Positions 50,925 to 60,894 of a stretch of 64,000 bases of DNA are shown one piece after another. A model generated the notes under the pieces. The model saw only the letters and a list, made by a program, of their open reading frames with translations. It was not told the origin of the DNA and made no database searches. Within the stretch, counting starts at the first letter, position 1; each line of letters begins with the position of its first letter. Made by a program: the position numbers and the translations under genes. The stretch is from Secundilactobacillus pentosiphilus (GTDB lineage: Bacteria > Bacillota > Bacilli > Lactobacillales > Lactobacillaceae): positions 62,001-126,000 of the forward strand of contig NZ_BCMI01000001.1 of the NCBI RefSeq assembly GCF_002217985.1, in the 5' to 3' direction.

Positions 50925-51569
50925 ATGACAGAAATTGCGCGTCAAATTGCTAAGGATCTTCTAGATATTAATGCTGTGACCTTATCCCCTAAAGCACCCT
51001 TTACTTGGGCCAGCGGCATCCAGGCACCGATTTACACCGACAATCGCCGGACGATTGCTTTTCCAGCAGTCCGAACGCACATTGCGGATGGTCTTGCAGC
51101 TTACATCAAGGCTAATTTCCCGGAAGCAACCGTCATTGCCGGTGTTGCGACAGCCGGGATCCCCCACGCTGCCATTGTGGCCAACAAGCTGGAGCTGCCG
51201 ATGAGTTACGTGCGCTCAAAGCCTAAGGATCATGGAACAGGCCAGCAGATTGAGGGGCAGATTTTAGCTACTGACAAAGTGGTCTTGATTGATGACCTCA
51301 TTTCAACCGGTGGCAGCGTGTTAGGCGCCGCCAAAGCCGTTCAGCGGTCTGGTGCAGAGGTGCTCGGCGTTCTTGGAATCTTTTCTTACGAATTGCCAGA
51401 CAGCACCGAAAACTTTGCTAAAGCAGAACTTTCCTTGCACACGCTGACAAATTACAGTACGCTGATTCAGTTGGCTAACGAAAACCATGACATTGATCAA
51501 GACGAACTCGATTCACTGCGGCAGTGGCGAAAGGATCCGTGGCACTGGCAGCCAGCTCAAACTAAGTAA
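50925..51569 (+). CDS. pyrE: Orotate phosphoribosyltransferase
   Basis: Joins orotate to PRPP. 214 aa. The PRPP-binding motif VVLIDDLISTGGSV and the flexible-loop segment RSKPKDHGTG are present. ATG 50925 is preferred (GGGAG 8 nt upstream) over ATG 50919, which overlaps the pyrF stop. Second gene of pyrFE. Confidence 0.95.
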   Translation: MTEIARQIAKDLLDINAVTLSPKAPFTWASGIQAPIYTDNRRTIAFPAVRTHIADGLAAYIKANFPEATVIAGVATAGIPHAAIVANKLELPMSYVRSKPKDHGTGQQIEGQILATDKVVLIDDLISTGGSVLGAAKAVQRSGAEVLGVLGIFSYELPDSTENFAKAELSLHTLTNYSTLIQLANENHDIDQDELDSLRQWRKDPWHWQPAQTK

Positions 51570-51584
51570 CGGAGATGATTTGCC

Positions 51585-52391
51585 GTGTCCATTAAATTAA
51601 TCGCGACTGACATGGATGGGACCTTTTTAAACGATCACAGTGATTATGATCATACACGTTTTCAACGGCTGTTAACTAAGATGCAGGAACAAGGTGTCCG
51701 GTTTGTGGTGGCCAGTGGTAATCAGTATCCCCACTTGCCCCAGTATTTCACTGACTTGACTGGTGAAATAACGTATTTAGCTGAGGACGGGGCACACATT
51801 GTGGCCAACGGACGGACGATCAGTGAAGACGTGATCCCCCAGCCGGTGTTGACGGCGTTCTTAAGCTGGATCCGGACTCAGCCCCTGTTTGAAAAGGCTT
51901 GGGTGCTGCTTTCTGGTCGGCAGGCAGCTTGGACGGAAATGTTGGCATCGTCCAAACGGTTTAAGCAGTCGAGTTATTTTTATGGTAATTTGACCCACGT
52001 TATGGATCTGACGGAAGTCACGGATGCGATTTATAAGGTGGACATTACGTGGCCTTCGTTTGACGTTTCCGCGCAGGAAGCCTTAGTGAACCAGGCCTTT
52101 GGCGGTAAATTACGTGCGACCTCCAGTGGATTGGGCGGGATCGACGTGATCTTGCCCCAGGTTAATAAGGCGTACGGCTTGTCAAAACTGCAGCAGATTT
52201 GGCAGATCAGTCACGATGAGACGCTGGCTTTTGGAGATAGGGGTAACGATTTAGAAATGGTGCAGCAAGCAAAGTACGGGTACATCATGAAAAATGCACC
52301 TGAAGCAGTTCGGCGGCAAGCCAATTTAACGACACCCTTATCAAATAATGAGAGCGGTGTCCTCGCGATTATTGAAGATTTCCTCAAATAG
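51585..52391 (+). CDS. Cof-type HAD phosphatase, first copy
   Basis: 268 aa, HAD with C2B cap. Motif I ATDMDGTFL, motif II VVASGNQ, motif IV FGDRGNDLEM. GTG 51585 lies behind GGAGATGA, 15 bp after pyrE, so it may be a third gene of the pyr unit. Family members act on sugar phosphates, pyridoxal phosphate or FMN; the substrate here is unknown. Confidence 0.87.
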   Translation: MSIKLIATDMDGTFLNDHSDYDHTRFQRLLTKMQEQGVRFVVASGNQYPHLPQYFTDLTGEITYLAEDGAHIVANGRTISEDVIPQPVLTAFLSWIRTQPLFEKAWVLLSGRQAAWTEMLASSKRFKQSSYFYGNLTHVMDLTEVTDAIYKVDITWPSFDVSAQEALVNQAFGGKLRATSSGLGGIDVILPQVNKAYGLSKLQQIWQISHDETLAFGDRGNDLEMVQQAKYGYIMKNAPEAVRRQANLTTPLSNNESGVLAIIEDFLK

Positions 52392-52444
52392 TGTTAAAAG
52401 CGTTATACTAAATTAATGATGAATTCAATAATGAGGTGGACAAA

Positions 52445-53254
52445 ATGATTAAATTAGTGGCTTTAGACTTAGACAATACGTTACTCACCAACGATAAAAA
52501 AATCAGTAAGGTCAACGAAAGAGCGTTGAAAGCATTATCCGCGAAGGGCGTTAAGGTGGTTATGTGTACGGGAAGACCCATTAACGTGATTTGGCACTTT
52601 ATTGAACAGCTTGGTTTGACGGCGGATGATGACTACACTATTACGTTTAACGGTGCCCTGGTGATCAACAATAATTCGCGTCAAGCAATCGCTAAGCAGG
52701 GGATGAGTAAGGCTGATTTGGAGCCTATTTATGATTTTTGTAAGCAAAATAATTACCCGCTTGATGTTTTGAGCTTTGAAAAGGTCTACCCAATTACTGA
52801 TTTAATGAAGTCAACTTATAAACTGAATGGTGACATTAAATTTGAACCAACCACTTTTGAAGAACTGCCTGAACAGACTTACGCGAAGGCTGTAGCTTCC
52901 CAAAAACCGGCCTTATTGGATAAAATGGCCGCTGAGTTAACGCCTGATCTCCGTAAGAACTATCAGCTTTATCACGTGGTTCGGTCACAGCCGCATATTT
53001 TGGAATTCTTGAGTCTGACAACGGATAAAGCAGTCGGCCTGCACGCTTTACTGCAGCACTTCGGCTGGGATGAAAGTAATTTGATGGCGTTCGGTGACGC
53101 GGAAAACGATGCCGGTATGCTGCAAAAAGCTGCCGTGGGCGTTGCTATGGCAAACTCTCAACCAGAAATTGCGGCATTGGCCAAGTACCACACCGGAACG
53201 AATGAAGAAGACGGTGTAGCGGAGTTTGTTGATAAGTATTTTAAACTAAGTTAA
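52445..53254 (+). CDS. Cof-type HAD phosphatase, second copy
   Basis: 269 aa, same family as the preceding protein but clearly diverged. Motif I ALDLDNTLLTND, with Asn in place of the usual Gly; motif II CTGRP; motif IV FGDAENDAGML. ATG 52445 is preferred, 5 nt after GAGGTGG. 53 bp after the first copy, no terminator between. Ends at 53273-53314. Confidence 0.87.
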   Translation: MIKLVALDLDNTLLTNDKKISKVNERALKALSAKGVKVVMCTGRPINVIWHFIEQLGLTADDDYTITFNGALVINNNSRQAIAKQGMSKADLEPIYDFCKQNNYPLDVLSFEKVYPITDLMKSTYKLNGDIKFEPTTFEELPEQTYAKAVASQKPALLDKMAAELTPDLRKNYQLYHVVRSQPHILEFLSLTTDKAVGLHALLQHFGWDESNLMAFGDAENDAGMLQKAAVGVAMANSQPEIAALAKYHTGTNEEDGVAEFVDKYFKLS

Positions 53255-53272
53255 GCATCGCTATTCATCAGC

Positions 53273-53314
53273 AAAAGAGCACCTGATTTCCTAGCTGGAA
53301 TCAGGTGCTCTTTT
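53273..53314. terminator. Bidirectional terminator
   Basis: AAAAGAGCACCTGATT...AATCAGGTGCTCTTTT, 16-bp arms. Confidence 0.9.
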
Positions 53315-53341
53315 ACGATACTTTAATTTTTAGTTTTAATG

Positions 53342-54301
53342 CTAGTTCTTAGCAAATAGTCCAGTTAAGTACTTCATGAAGGTTGCTAAGTAACGGTCAG
53401 CATCAACGTTGATGCCGACGTTAACGTTGGTCTTAGGCTGATCTAAGCGAGCTTGGTCACCGATCGTCCGGCCGTAGGTTTCTTTGTCGGTAGAAACGAA
53501 CATGTTCAGTCCCAGTGTGGTAATGAAGCTTGGGTCTAAGGCAACACCAACGGCCAGTGGGTCATGCAGCGCGCAGCCAGGAACTTGCGGGTTAGTTTCT
53601 TCGTAAGCTTCAATGTAATAATCAACGATATCAGCGAAGGCAGTACCAGCTTTGGTGTTCAACTCACGCCATTGAGACGTTTCTTTACGCGTTAACAGGG
53701 TCCGTAAAGTAACGTCCAAACCAACCATCGTTAACTGCATTGGGCTAGTGAAAACGGCGTTAGCAGCTTCGGCATCCTGGTTAATGTTTGCTTCTGCGTA
53801 AGCGTTAACGTTACCTTCAACGGTTAAAGCACCGCCCATAAAGGTGACGTTGCCGATTTCAGTAGCAATTTCCGGGGCCTTTTTAAGTGCCGTAGCTAGG
53901 TTGGTCATTGGACCAGTTGGGACTAAGGTCAGGTCTTTACCGTATTTCTTAACTGAATCAATCAAGAAGTCCACGCCAGAAGTGGTCTCTAATTGACGTT
54001 TAGGGTCTGGCAGTTCAACTTGACCGATCCCGTTTTCACCGTGAATTCGAGCACTGACTGCCATCCGGTCGAAGTGGTCACTTGTAAGGGAGTGACTTTC
54101 ACCGAGATAAACGGGGACATCAGGAGCACCCAATAATTCCAAAATCTTAAGTGAGTTGATACCGCCGTCCTTAACGTAGACGTTACCATATGAACCGATA
54201 ATACCAATTAAATCAACGTTTGGAGCTGCCAAGGCATAGGCAATTGCTAGTGAATCATCAATACCCGTATCCAGATCCAAAATCATTTTTTTTGTAGCCA
54301 T
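53342..54301 (-). CDS. Nucleoside hydrolase (IunH family)
   Basis: 319 aa. The calcium-site motif DLDTGIDDSLA (Asp11, Asp15, Asp16) and GPMTNLA, MGGA and HDPLAV segments are intact. Cleaves ribonucleosides into ribose and base for salvage; purine or pyrimidine preference cannot be told. ATG 54301 follows TGGAGG; an upstream in-frame ATG lacks a site. Monocistronic. Confidence 0.93.
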   Translation of the reverse strand: MATKKMILDLDTGIDDSLAIAYALAAPNVDLIGIIGSYGNVYVKDGGINSLKILELLGAPDVPVYLGESHSLTSDHFDRMAVSARIHGENGIGQVELPDPKRQLETTSGVDFLIDSVKKYGKDLTLVPTGPMTNLATALKKAPEIATEIGNVTFMGGALTVEGNVNAYAEANINQDAEAANAVFTSPMQLTMVGLDVTLRTLLTRKETSQWRELNTKAGTAFADIVDYYIEAYEETNPQVPGCALHDPLAVGVALDPSFITTLGLNMFVSTDKETYGRTIGDQARLDQPKTNVNVGINVDADRYLATFMKYLTGLFAKN

Positions 54302-54564
54302 CAGAAAACCTCCATTGAACAATTTATACCTCATTGCTCTTTGATATTATTGAAAGCACTGCACTATACCCTTTAATGATAAGTGAAGAAGCAGACAAAT
54401 ACAAGAAATTTACCAGTGAATTCGGGGATTGTCGGGGGTCTAGCTGAAAACCGACAGGGGGTTGAAAACCACATCGGGACACACACGGCTACTGGCTGTC
54501 GAAGACATGTGGTACAATATTTTTGTTCAGCACTACGAAAGAAGCAAGCAGTTGGGGGCAAATC

Positions 54565-55584
54565 ATGACTGAGAACTTATCAGAAGAACAGTTAAAAAAG
54601 AAGCGTAAAGAAAGCCTCCTGGATGATGCTACTAAGGAACTCAATGAGTGGACGGGTGATGATACTGCCGTTGAAATTCACTTATTCCGGATGTTTTCGG
54701 AAGTGTTTAAGCGCCACGATAAAGACGATGCGGATGCACTCTTTATCGTTGGAACGAAGACGACCACGCCCAGTTTATCGGCAGTTTCCTCAGCACCGGT
54801 TAAGCCGTGGGTCTTCTCGCGGGTTTTAGCATTATTAGGGTTAAGCTTTGGGTTACTGACATTATTATTTTTAGTTTTCCATAGTGATAAGGCCGTTCCC
54901 GGTATGGTTTTCATTGGCTCGCTGGCAGTGCCGTTTTCATTAGCCATCATGTTTTTTGAAATTAACGTGTATAAAAATATCTCCGTCTTTCAGGCGACGG
55001 AAGTATTTCTGATTGGCGGCATCGCCTCCCTGGTAGCCACTATGGTCTTGTATCAGATCATTCCTTCGGGAAACGGTGTCGACTTGGGCTCAGCGCTAAC
55101 GATCGGCTTCATTGAAGAGACTGGCAAACTGTTAATTATTGGCTATTTTATCAACAGTTTCAGAGTGAACTATATTTTTAACGGGATGCTGATCGGCGCG
55201 TGTGTCGGTGCCGGTTTTGCTGTCTTTGAGACTTCCGGGTATACCGGTGAATTTGGATTAGTTACCCTGTTTGTACGGAGCTGGCAAGCCATCGGCACCC
55301 ACACCATTTGGTCAGCCATGATTGGTGCTGCCATTATTTTGGCCAAGGGCCGTCATAAGCCGGTCAAGGGAAAAACGATGGTGCGGCCAAAGTTTCTGCG
55401 GTTTTATTTGTTGGCCGTTTTGCTGCATGCCGGCTGGGATTGGCAGGCGCCAATGCCGTGGCTATCAGACTTTGATATTCAAAAGTGGCTGATTATCATC
55501 GTTGGCTGGATCGTCATCTTTGTCCTGATTGACGCCGGTCTGCGTGAAGTAAGGACATTACAGGGACAGCATATTATTAATTAA
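54565..55584 (+). CDS. PrsW-type intramembrane protease homologue
   Basis: 339 aa. Soluble acidic N-terminus of about 75 residues, then about eight membrane segments. Family motifs are in order: FIEETGK (EExxK, about 183-188), AVFE (about 220), GTHTIWSAMIG (His about 247) and LLHAGWDW (His about 289). PrsW cuts anti-sigma factors in B. subtilis; Lactobacillus members are uncharacterised. The N-terminal extension before segment 1 is longer than in PrsW. ATG 54565 after a GGGGG run. Followed closely (21 bp) by the ferredoxin reductase gene. Confidence 0.85.
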   Translation: MTENLSEEQLKKKRKESLLDDATKELNEWTGDDTAVEIHLFRMFSEVFKRHDKDDADALFIVGTKTTTPSLSAVSSAPVKPWVFSRVLALLGLSFGLLTLLFLVFHSDKAVPGMVFIGSLAVPFSLAIMFFEINVYKNISVFQATEVFLIGGIASLVATMVLYQIIPSGNGVDLGSALTIGFIEETGKLLIIGYFINSFRVNYIFNGMLIGACVGAGFAVFETSGYTGEFGLVTLFVRSWQAIGTHTIWSAMIGAAIILAKGRHKPVKGKTMVRPKFLRFYLLAVLLHAGWDWQAPMPWLSDFDIQKWLIIIVGWIVIFVLIDAGLREVRTLQGQHIIN

Positions 55585-55605
55585 ACGTTTGGAGAGGTGT
55601 CGAAA

Positions 55606-56598
55606 TTGGATAAACAATACGATTTAACCATTATTGGCGGAGGCCCCGCCGGTATCTTTGCCGGTTTTTACGCAGGGTTAAGGGAAGCTTCTGCACAGCT
55701 GATTGAAAGCCTTCCCGTTTTAGGTGGACAAGTAAGTGCGCTGTATCCAGAAAAAAGGATCCTGGATGTGGCTGGGATTCCGGACATTCAAGCCCAGCAC
55801 TTGATCGATCAGCAACTGGAACAGTTTAAACAGTTTCCAATCGATGTTAAAACGGACCAAACCGTCACCAATATTGAGCAGACCGAAGACGGTTTTACCG
55901 TCACGACACCCAGTGAAGTGACCCATTCGAAAACGGTGCTGATCGCCGTTGGCAACGGTTCTTTTTCACCGCGGCCACTAGCCATTGATAACGTCAAAGA
56001 ATTCGAAGGCAAAAGTTTATTTTACGCCATCACGGATTTAGACCACTTCAAGGGACACCGGGTATTGATCGCGGGCGGCGGCGACTCCGCCTTGGATGAA
56101 GCTTTAATGTTAGAGCCAGTGGCTAAATCGGTTCATCTGGTTCATCGGCGAAACGAATTTCGAGCTTTGGAACACACGGTCGCTCAGGTCAAGGATTCTA
56201 CCATTGATATTCAAACGCCTTACATGATCAACACCATTCAAAAAACGGATAACGGCATGCTGGTCACCATCAAGAAAATGCGTTCGGAAGATGAAACGCA
56301 AACCATTGAAGTTGACGATGTGATCGTTAGCTACGGCTTTACTTCCGACCATAAAACCGTCGATGGCTGGGAAATCAATTTGGAGACAGATCACCGCTTG
56401 TTTAAAGTAAATACGCAAATGGCTACCAGTGTGCCCGGCATCTATGCAATCGGTGATAGTGTGACGTACCCTGGCAAACAGGCGTTGATTGCTACCGCTT
56501 ATGGTGAGGCACCAATTGCGGTAAATGCCATTATGGCGTCACTCTACCCTGATCGGCGTGGCCCAATGCATTCTTCATCGATCATTCGACAAAAGTAA
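55606..56598 (+). CDS. Ferredoxin-NADP reductase type 2
   Basis: 330 aa, thioredoxin-reductase-like flavoprotein lacking the CxxC redox pair, as in YumC-type ferredoxin/flavodoxin-NADP+ reductases. FAD motif GGGPAG, NADPH motif GGGDSALDEA and the C-terminal FAD motif GIYAIGDSVTYPGKQALIATAYGEAP are present. TTG 55606 is chosen, 8 nt after GGAGAGG (GTG 55597 lies within that site). Probably supplies electrons to flavodoxin or ribonucleotide reductase. Confidence 0.9.
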   Translation: MDKQYDLTIIGGGPAGIFAGFYAGLREASAQLIESLPVLGGQVSALYPEKRILDVAGIPDIQAQHLIDQQLEQFKQFPIDVKTDQTVTNIEQTEDGFTVTTPSEVTHSKTVLIAVGNGSFSPRPLAIDNVKEFEGKSLFYAITDLDHFKGHRVLIAGGGDSALDEALMLEPVAKSVHLVHRRNEFRALEHTVAQVKDSTIDIQTPYMINTIQKTDNGMLVTIKKMRSEDETQTIEVDDVIVSYGFTSDHKTVDGWEINLETDHRLFKVNTQMATSVPGIYAIGDSVTYPGKQALIATAYGEAPIAVNAIMASLYPDRRGPMHSSSIIRQK

Positions 56599-56655
56599 AC
56601 TGTTTTTTTAACACAAAGAGTCAAACTTTAACATCAGCTAAATGTGTTTCAACCC

Positions 56656-56692
56656 AAAAACGCCATCCCGATAAAATTTGGGATGGCGTTTA
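56656..56692. terminator. Bidirectional terminator
   Basis: AAAAACGCCATCCC...GGGATGGCGTTTA between convergent genes. Confidence 0.85.
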
Positions 56693-56723
56693 TTTTGTTA
56701 GTTGTCGATTTACAGTAAAAGCA

Positions 56724-58868
56724 TTACTTATCGCCACTCGTATCGTCCGGATTGGTAATCTTGATTCGGTTAGTATCCGTTGATTTGTGGTGCAATTCCG
56801 GCGCATCCGTCTGGTAGTCCGATTGCGTTGATTTATTGCCATTCAAACTGTAAAGACTGGTGGACTTACCCTTTAAGCGACGTTCAATCTTAATTTCCTT
56901 ACTCAGACTATTAGCATAGTTATACTTGCGTGGGTCAACGGGTTTCAATCCCTTAGGGTGGTAGAAGCGCAGCAGGTTTTTTTGGTTAAGCGAATCCGAC
57001 AGGCTGAGTTCAAGCTTGACCTTAGCCTGCATTTGATTGATCTTTGCTTGCAACTTCTTATTCGGGTGCAGTTCCTGTCCCGTCTTGTTGTCATAAACGA
57101 CACCGGACAGACAGGTGTACTTATCGCTGACCCAATCCTCATTTCGAAAGGCAACGACCGTATCGTGCTGCTTTGAAAAGAGGTCGGTTCCAAATTGAAT
57201 GTACTGCTTGGTACTGATGCCCAACAAATGTAATAGCGTTGGCAAAACGTCGATCTCACCGCCGTAGGTGTGGTCAATGTAGCCACCCTTCGTGCCGGGC
57301 ATGTTGTACATTAATGGGACCCGTTGCAGCTGGGCGTTGTCAAAGTCGTTCCAAGTACTAGGATTCTTACCCAAAAGCTTGGCGAGACTAGTGTTTTCAG
57401 AGTTAGAAATACCGTAATGATCACCGTACAAAACGATGATACTCTTTTTATCCAAACCGGTTTTATGCAAATAGCTGTAAAATTCTTTGATTGATTCGTC
57501 CAAGTAATGAGCGGTCTCAAAGTAGTGGTCAACCGTTTTGTCGCCGGTATTAGGGCCCTTAAACCCATCATCTCGGTCTTCTTTATCAAGTGAGAACGGG
57601 AAGTGGTTAGTGACCGTCAGGTATTTAACATAGAATGGCTGCTGAAGGCGCTGCAGGTACTTCACGGAATCGTTGAACAATAACTTATCTTTCAAGCCGA
57701 AACCAAGGGACTTATCCCCCGAAGTATCGTAGTAGCTGGCATCGAAGAAGTATTGATACCCGAGATTTTTATACGTGTTATTCCGGTTCCAGAAACTGGC
57801 CACGTTGCCATGGAACACGGCACTAGTATATCCGGCCTTTTGTTTCAGGATCGATGGGGCACCTTGGAAGGTGTTATCGCTGCCGAGCTGTGCAAACAGT
57901 GATCCTTGAGGTAAACCATAGGTACTGGTTTCCAGCATGTTTTCAGCGTCACTGGTTTTACCCTGGCCAACCTGGTGGTAGAAATTGTCGAAGGAATAAG
58001 TTGATTGACTGTGGTAGAGCTTATTTAAAAATGGCGTCACTTCTTTACCGTCGATTTTTTTGTCAATCATAAACTGCTGAAAACTTTCGAGATGCAGGAC
58101 GATCACGTTCTTACCCTTGGCTTTGCCGTAGTAGGCTGAGTTGGGCTTGGCGTAATGTTTATGGACAAACTTTAAAATATCGGTGAGCTGAGATTTTTTT
58201 GCTGTCGCACGCACATCACTGTTATGCTGAGTTTTGAGGCCATCGTAAATGGTAAACGAATCTAATCCCAGATATTTAACCACGTATGAGCGGTCAAAGG
58301 TCTTGGTCAGTAATTGAGGCCGGTTCATTTCACTAATAGCCATGTTAAAACCAAAGACTAGAAAACCAATTGAAGTAACGGCGAAACCTGCGCGCCAGTT
58401 TAGCTTGTGATTGTCAGTCTTGATTCTTCTAGTGAGGAGTAAGCCAACGATAATGACGAGGTCCAGCCAGAAGAAAATATCGTGAAAACTGGTGAGGGCG
58501 ACGGAACTGCCACTGAGTCCCTGATTGACTTTGTTGTAGCCCAACATGGTGGCCACGGTCATGAAGTCGGTGAATTCACGGTAATAAATGACGTTCAAGT
58601 AAAGCAGAACGGTATTCAAGATATCCAGGACAATAATTGACGTATAAAACAGCCGGGTACGCTTAATGTAAAACGCCAGGCTGTAGAAGATGATGGCAGT
58701 GGGAATCGGGTTTAAAATATATAAAATTACTTGTAGCGGATCGTTGAGCGTAACGTGGAAATCAACGAAGTAGGCAAGCAGTGTTTTTAACCAAAAACAA
58801 ATCAGCAACAGGGTCGCGAAACCAAGCCGCGTATTTGTTCTTTGCCATAAGCGCTTTATGAACTGCAA
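56724..58868 (-). CDS. Lipoteichoic acid synthase family protein (sulfatase fold)
   Basis: 714 aa. TTG 58868 is chosen: AAAGGAG lies 8-10 nt upstream, and the longer frame passes through it. About five membrane segments (1-180) then an extracellular sulfatase domain: metal Glu in HLESFQQF (about 259), catalytic Thr in GQGKTSDAEN (about 303), and YGDHYG metal site (about 481). Makes or primes polyglycerol phosphate from phosphatidylglycerol. The C-terminal ~110 residues are a polar extension rich in Lys, Ser and Asp. It could be the main LtaS or an LtaP/LtaS2 paralogue. Confidence 0.9.
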   Translation of the reverse strand: MQFIKRLWQRTNTRLGFATLLLICFWLKTLLAYFVDFHVTLNDPLQVILYILNPIPTAIIFYSLAFYIKRTRLFYTSIIVLDILNTVLLYLNVIYYREFTDFMTVATMLGYNKVNQGLSGSSVALTSFHDIFFWLDLVIIVGLLLTRRIKTDNHKLNWRAGFAVTSIGFLVFGFNMAISEMNRPQLLTKTFDRSYVVKYLGLDSFTIYDGLKTQHNSDVRATAKKSQLTDILKFVHKHYAKPNSAYYGKAKGKNVIVLHLESFQQFMIDKKIDGKEVTPFLNKLYHSQSTYSFDNFYHQVGQGKTSDAENMLETSTYGLPQGSLFAQLGSDNTFQGAPSILKQKAGYTSAVFHGNVASFWNRNNTYKNLGYQYFFDASYYDTSGDKSLGFGLKDKLLFNDSVKYLQRLQQPFYVKYLTVTNHFPFSLDKEDRDDGFKGPNTGDKTVDHYFETAHYLDESIKEFYSYLHKTGLDKKSIIVLYGDHYGISNSENTSLAKLLGKNPSTWNDFDNAQLQRVPLMYNMPGTKGGYIDHTYGGEIDVLPTLLHLLGISTKQYIQFGTDLFSKQHDTVVAFRNEDWVSDKYTCLSGVVYDNKTGQELHPNKKLQAKINQMQAKVKLELSLSDSLNQKNLLRFYHPKGLKPVDPRKYNYANSLSKEIKIERRLKGKSTSLYSLNGNKSTQSDYQTDAPELHHKSTDTNRIKITNPDDTSGDK

Positions 58869-59062
58869 AATAATGACTCCTTTTAACGATGATGTATTAA
58901 TGTTCATAAGTTTAGCAGACTTTTGAGCCCTGTGCTGAATTAGCAGTAAAATTTATCAAAATGTAAGAAGTAATCAGGGATAGGCAACGCTTTCATTTTG
59001 CACTTTAGTTCCTTAGAGATGGTGATATACTTAAATTAACTAAAGAAATGAGGTCCCAAGCA

Positions 59063-59719
59063 ATGACAAAACTCAATCTATACGTTGTCCGTCATGGGCA
59101 AACTTATTTTAATATTTATAATAAATTACAGGGCTGGAGTAATTCACCACTCACACAAAAGGGCATTGATGGTGCGGTGGCTACGGGTAAACGATTAGCT
59201 GATATCCATTTTGATGCTGCTTATTGCAGCGATACTACCCGAGCAATGGATACTGCAAAATTAATTTTAAAGGAAAATCAGGCTTCTAATATTAAAGAAC
59301 CGCAAACGACCATGTTCTTCCGGGAAGAATTTTACGGCTATTATGAGGGCAATGATATGGCACAAGCCTGGTATCTGGCCGGTGCACCTCACGGCTTGCC
59401 AACGTTTAAAGACATTGTTACCAAGTACTCCATCGGTAAGGCCAAGGATTACTTAAAGGAAGCCGACCCCTTTCATCAAGCTGAAAATAACGAGGAGTAT
59501 TGGGCAAGGGTGGATCAAGGCTTTGATTTGATTCGGCATAATGCGCATCTCAAAGACGGCGATAACGTCCTCTTGATCAGTCACGGCAATACACTTTTGA
59601 GCCTAATGGAGCGTTACGGCGGCGGTAAGTATGACTTGACCGTACGCCCAGCTAACGGCAGTTTGACTAATCTTACATTGACGGATGACGATGTGATCGT
59701 GGAAAGTTATAACAAGTAA
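59063..59719 (+). CDS. Histidine phosphatase/phosphoglycerate mutase family protein
   Basis: 218 aa. Catalytic RHG motif VVRHGQTYFN (about 7-16), second histidine in LISHGNTLL (about 170-180) and conserved TRAMDTAK. Sequence type is the broad phosphatase group (PhoE/GpmB), not the 230-aa glycolytic dPGM. The substrate is unknown. ATG 59063 is preferred: GAGGTC lies 10 nt before it. Terminator follows. Confidence 0.88.
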   Translation: MTKLNLYVVRHGQTYFNIYNKLQGWSNSPLTQKGIDGAVATGKRLADIHFDAAYCSDTTRAMDTAKLILKENQASNIKEPQTTMFFREEFYGYYEGNDMAQAWYLAGAPHGLPTFKDIVTKYSIGKAKDYLKEADPFHQAENNEEYWARVDQGFDLIRHNAHLKDGDNVLLISHGNTLLSLMERYGGGKYDLTVRPANGSLTNLTLTDDDVIVESYNK

Positions 59720-59754
59720 GTGTGAAACCAAGCAGTTAGAGAGCGAAGATTAAG

Positions 59755-59804
59755 AAAAGCCCACCAAAATTCTCAAGTTCACGAGAATTCTGGTGGGCTT
59801 TTTT
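59755..59804. terminator. Bidirectional terminator
   Basis: AAAAGCCCACCAAAATTCTC...GAGAATTCTGGTGGGCTTTTTT. Confidence 0.92.
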
Positions 59805-59848
59805 AATTGTAACTGTTCGCCTGGCGCAGCCTAATCAGTAAGGTTGAC

Positions 59849-60778
59849 TTAATGATCCTGCCAGCTCAAATCACCGTCATCGCTAAAATCAATTCCTTGC
59901 TTGGCGTAGTAGGCCATAATCGTTGGCCGCAGTGATTCAAATTTTGGCGGCAGCCCGAGACTGTTGCCCAGCTTTAGGATGGATTCATCCAAACTGAACC
60001 CGGGGGTAGGCGTTGCTAATTCGATGCGATTATCACCGGGTTCGCGAATGTAGAGACTCTTAAACCAGCCGCGATCACGGTACATTTCGATGTCCCAGCC
60101 CTGTTCTTCGGCCAGGTGATAATAGTGCACTAGTTCGGCTTCATCTGCTACTCGTAAAGCAACGTGGTCGATTGAACCGCGACCGAACCGGGTTACCTGA
60201 CTAAAGTCGGGTGTTGGCACGAGTTTGATTTGTTCGACCCCCTCCAGTTCAACCACGTTGTTGGTGACAGTTAAGTGTAATAATTTTTCAAAAAAAATCT
60301 GTGAGGCGCTCACGTCTGGCACGTGGAGCTCGGTACCTAAAAAGCGGCTGATTTGATACTTAGGCTCGATGCCATTATGGGGAACGATTTGCCACTCGGT
60401 CAACTGATGGTCCGTCTCGATCATGGTAATGGGAATCTGATCAGGATCAGCGAATGCAAGGCCTTCGCTGGTTTCAGTTACGGTAATACCCGTGTTGGAT
60501 AGTCGCTCTTTCCAGAAGGCTTTGCTGCCGGTTGGAATGGCTAAACGAATGCCATTGATGAAGTGATTGCCGTCTGTCCGGTGGCCGAGGAGGGGCAGGA
60601 CAAAGAAGGTGATCACGGAACCAGGGGTGCCTAAGTAGTCGCCGTAAAATAAGTGGCGGATATGGATGTTCTCCTGGTTAACAGAGTTTTTGACTAGCCG
60701 TAAACCTAAAACATAGGTGTAAAGATGGATATTTTGCTTAGCGTTTTTTGTCAAAAGTGAAATGTGATGAGTTTGCAC
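59849..60778 (-). CDS. VOC (glyoxalase-fold) family protein, ring-cleaving-dioxygenase-like
   Basis: 309 aa, two paired VOC modules. Putative metal residues: His in MQTHHISL, His in SIDHVALRV (about 204) and Glu in NRIELATP (about 253). The length and VLGLRLVKNSVNQ segment resemble MhqA/MhqO-type proteins linked to quinone stress in Bacillus. ATG follows AGCAGGCGACG, a weak ribosome binding site. Divergent from the GNAT gene. Activity not certain. Confidence 0.82.
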   Translation of the reverse strand: MQTHHISLLTKNAKQNIHLYTYVLGLRLVKNSVNQENIHIRHLFYGDYLGTPGSVITFFVLPLLGHRTDGNHFINGIRLAIPTGSKAFWKERLSNTGITVTETSEGLAFADPDQIPITMIETDHQLTEWQIVPHNGIEPKYQISRFLGTELHVPDVSASQIFFEKLLHLTVTNNVVELEGVEQIKLVPTPDFSQVTRFGRGSIDHVALRVADEAELVHYYHLAEEQGWDIEMYRDRGWFKSLYIREPGDNRIELATPTPGFSLDESILKLGNSLGLPPKFESLRPTIMAYYAKQGIDFSDDGDLSWQDH

Positions 60779-60894
60779 GACCGTCGCCTGCTTTCGTCAT
60801 TTTATTGCTCCAAGTATAGCATATGACCGCTAAAATCCCGTGTATTTCGCTTATCAGAATTAGGGTATAATATAATCTAAAAGGAGTGTCAGTA

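Noticed and set aside
58980-58998. cre-like sequence near GGCAACGCTTTCAT
   Set aside because: Three mismatches to consensus in the left half; too weak.
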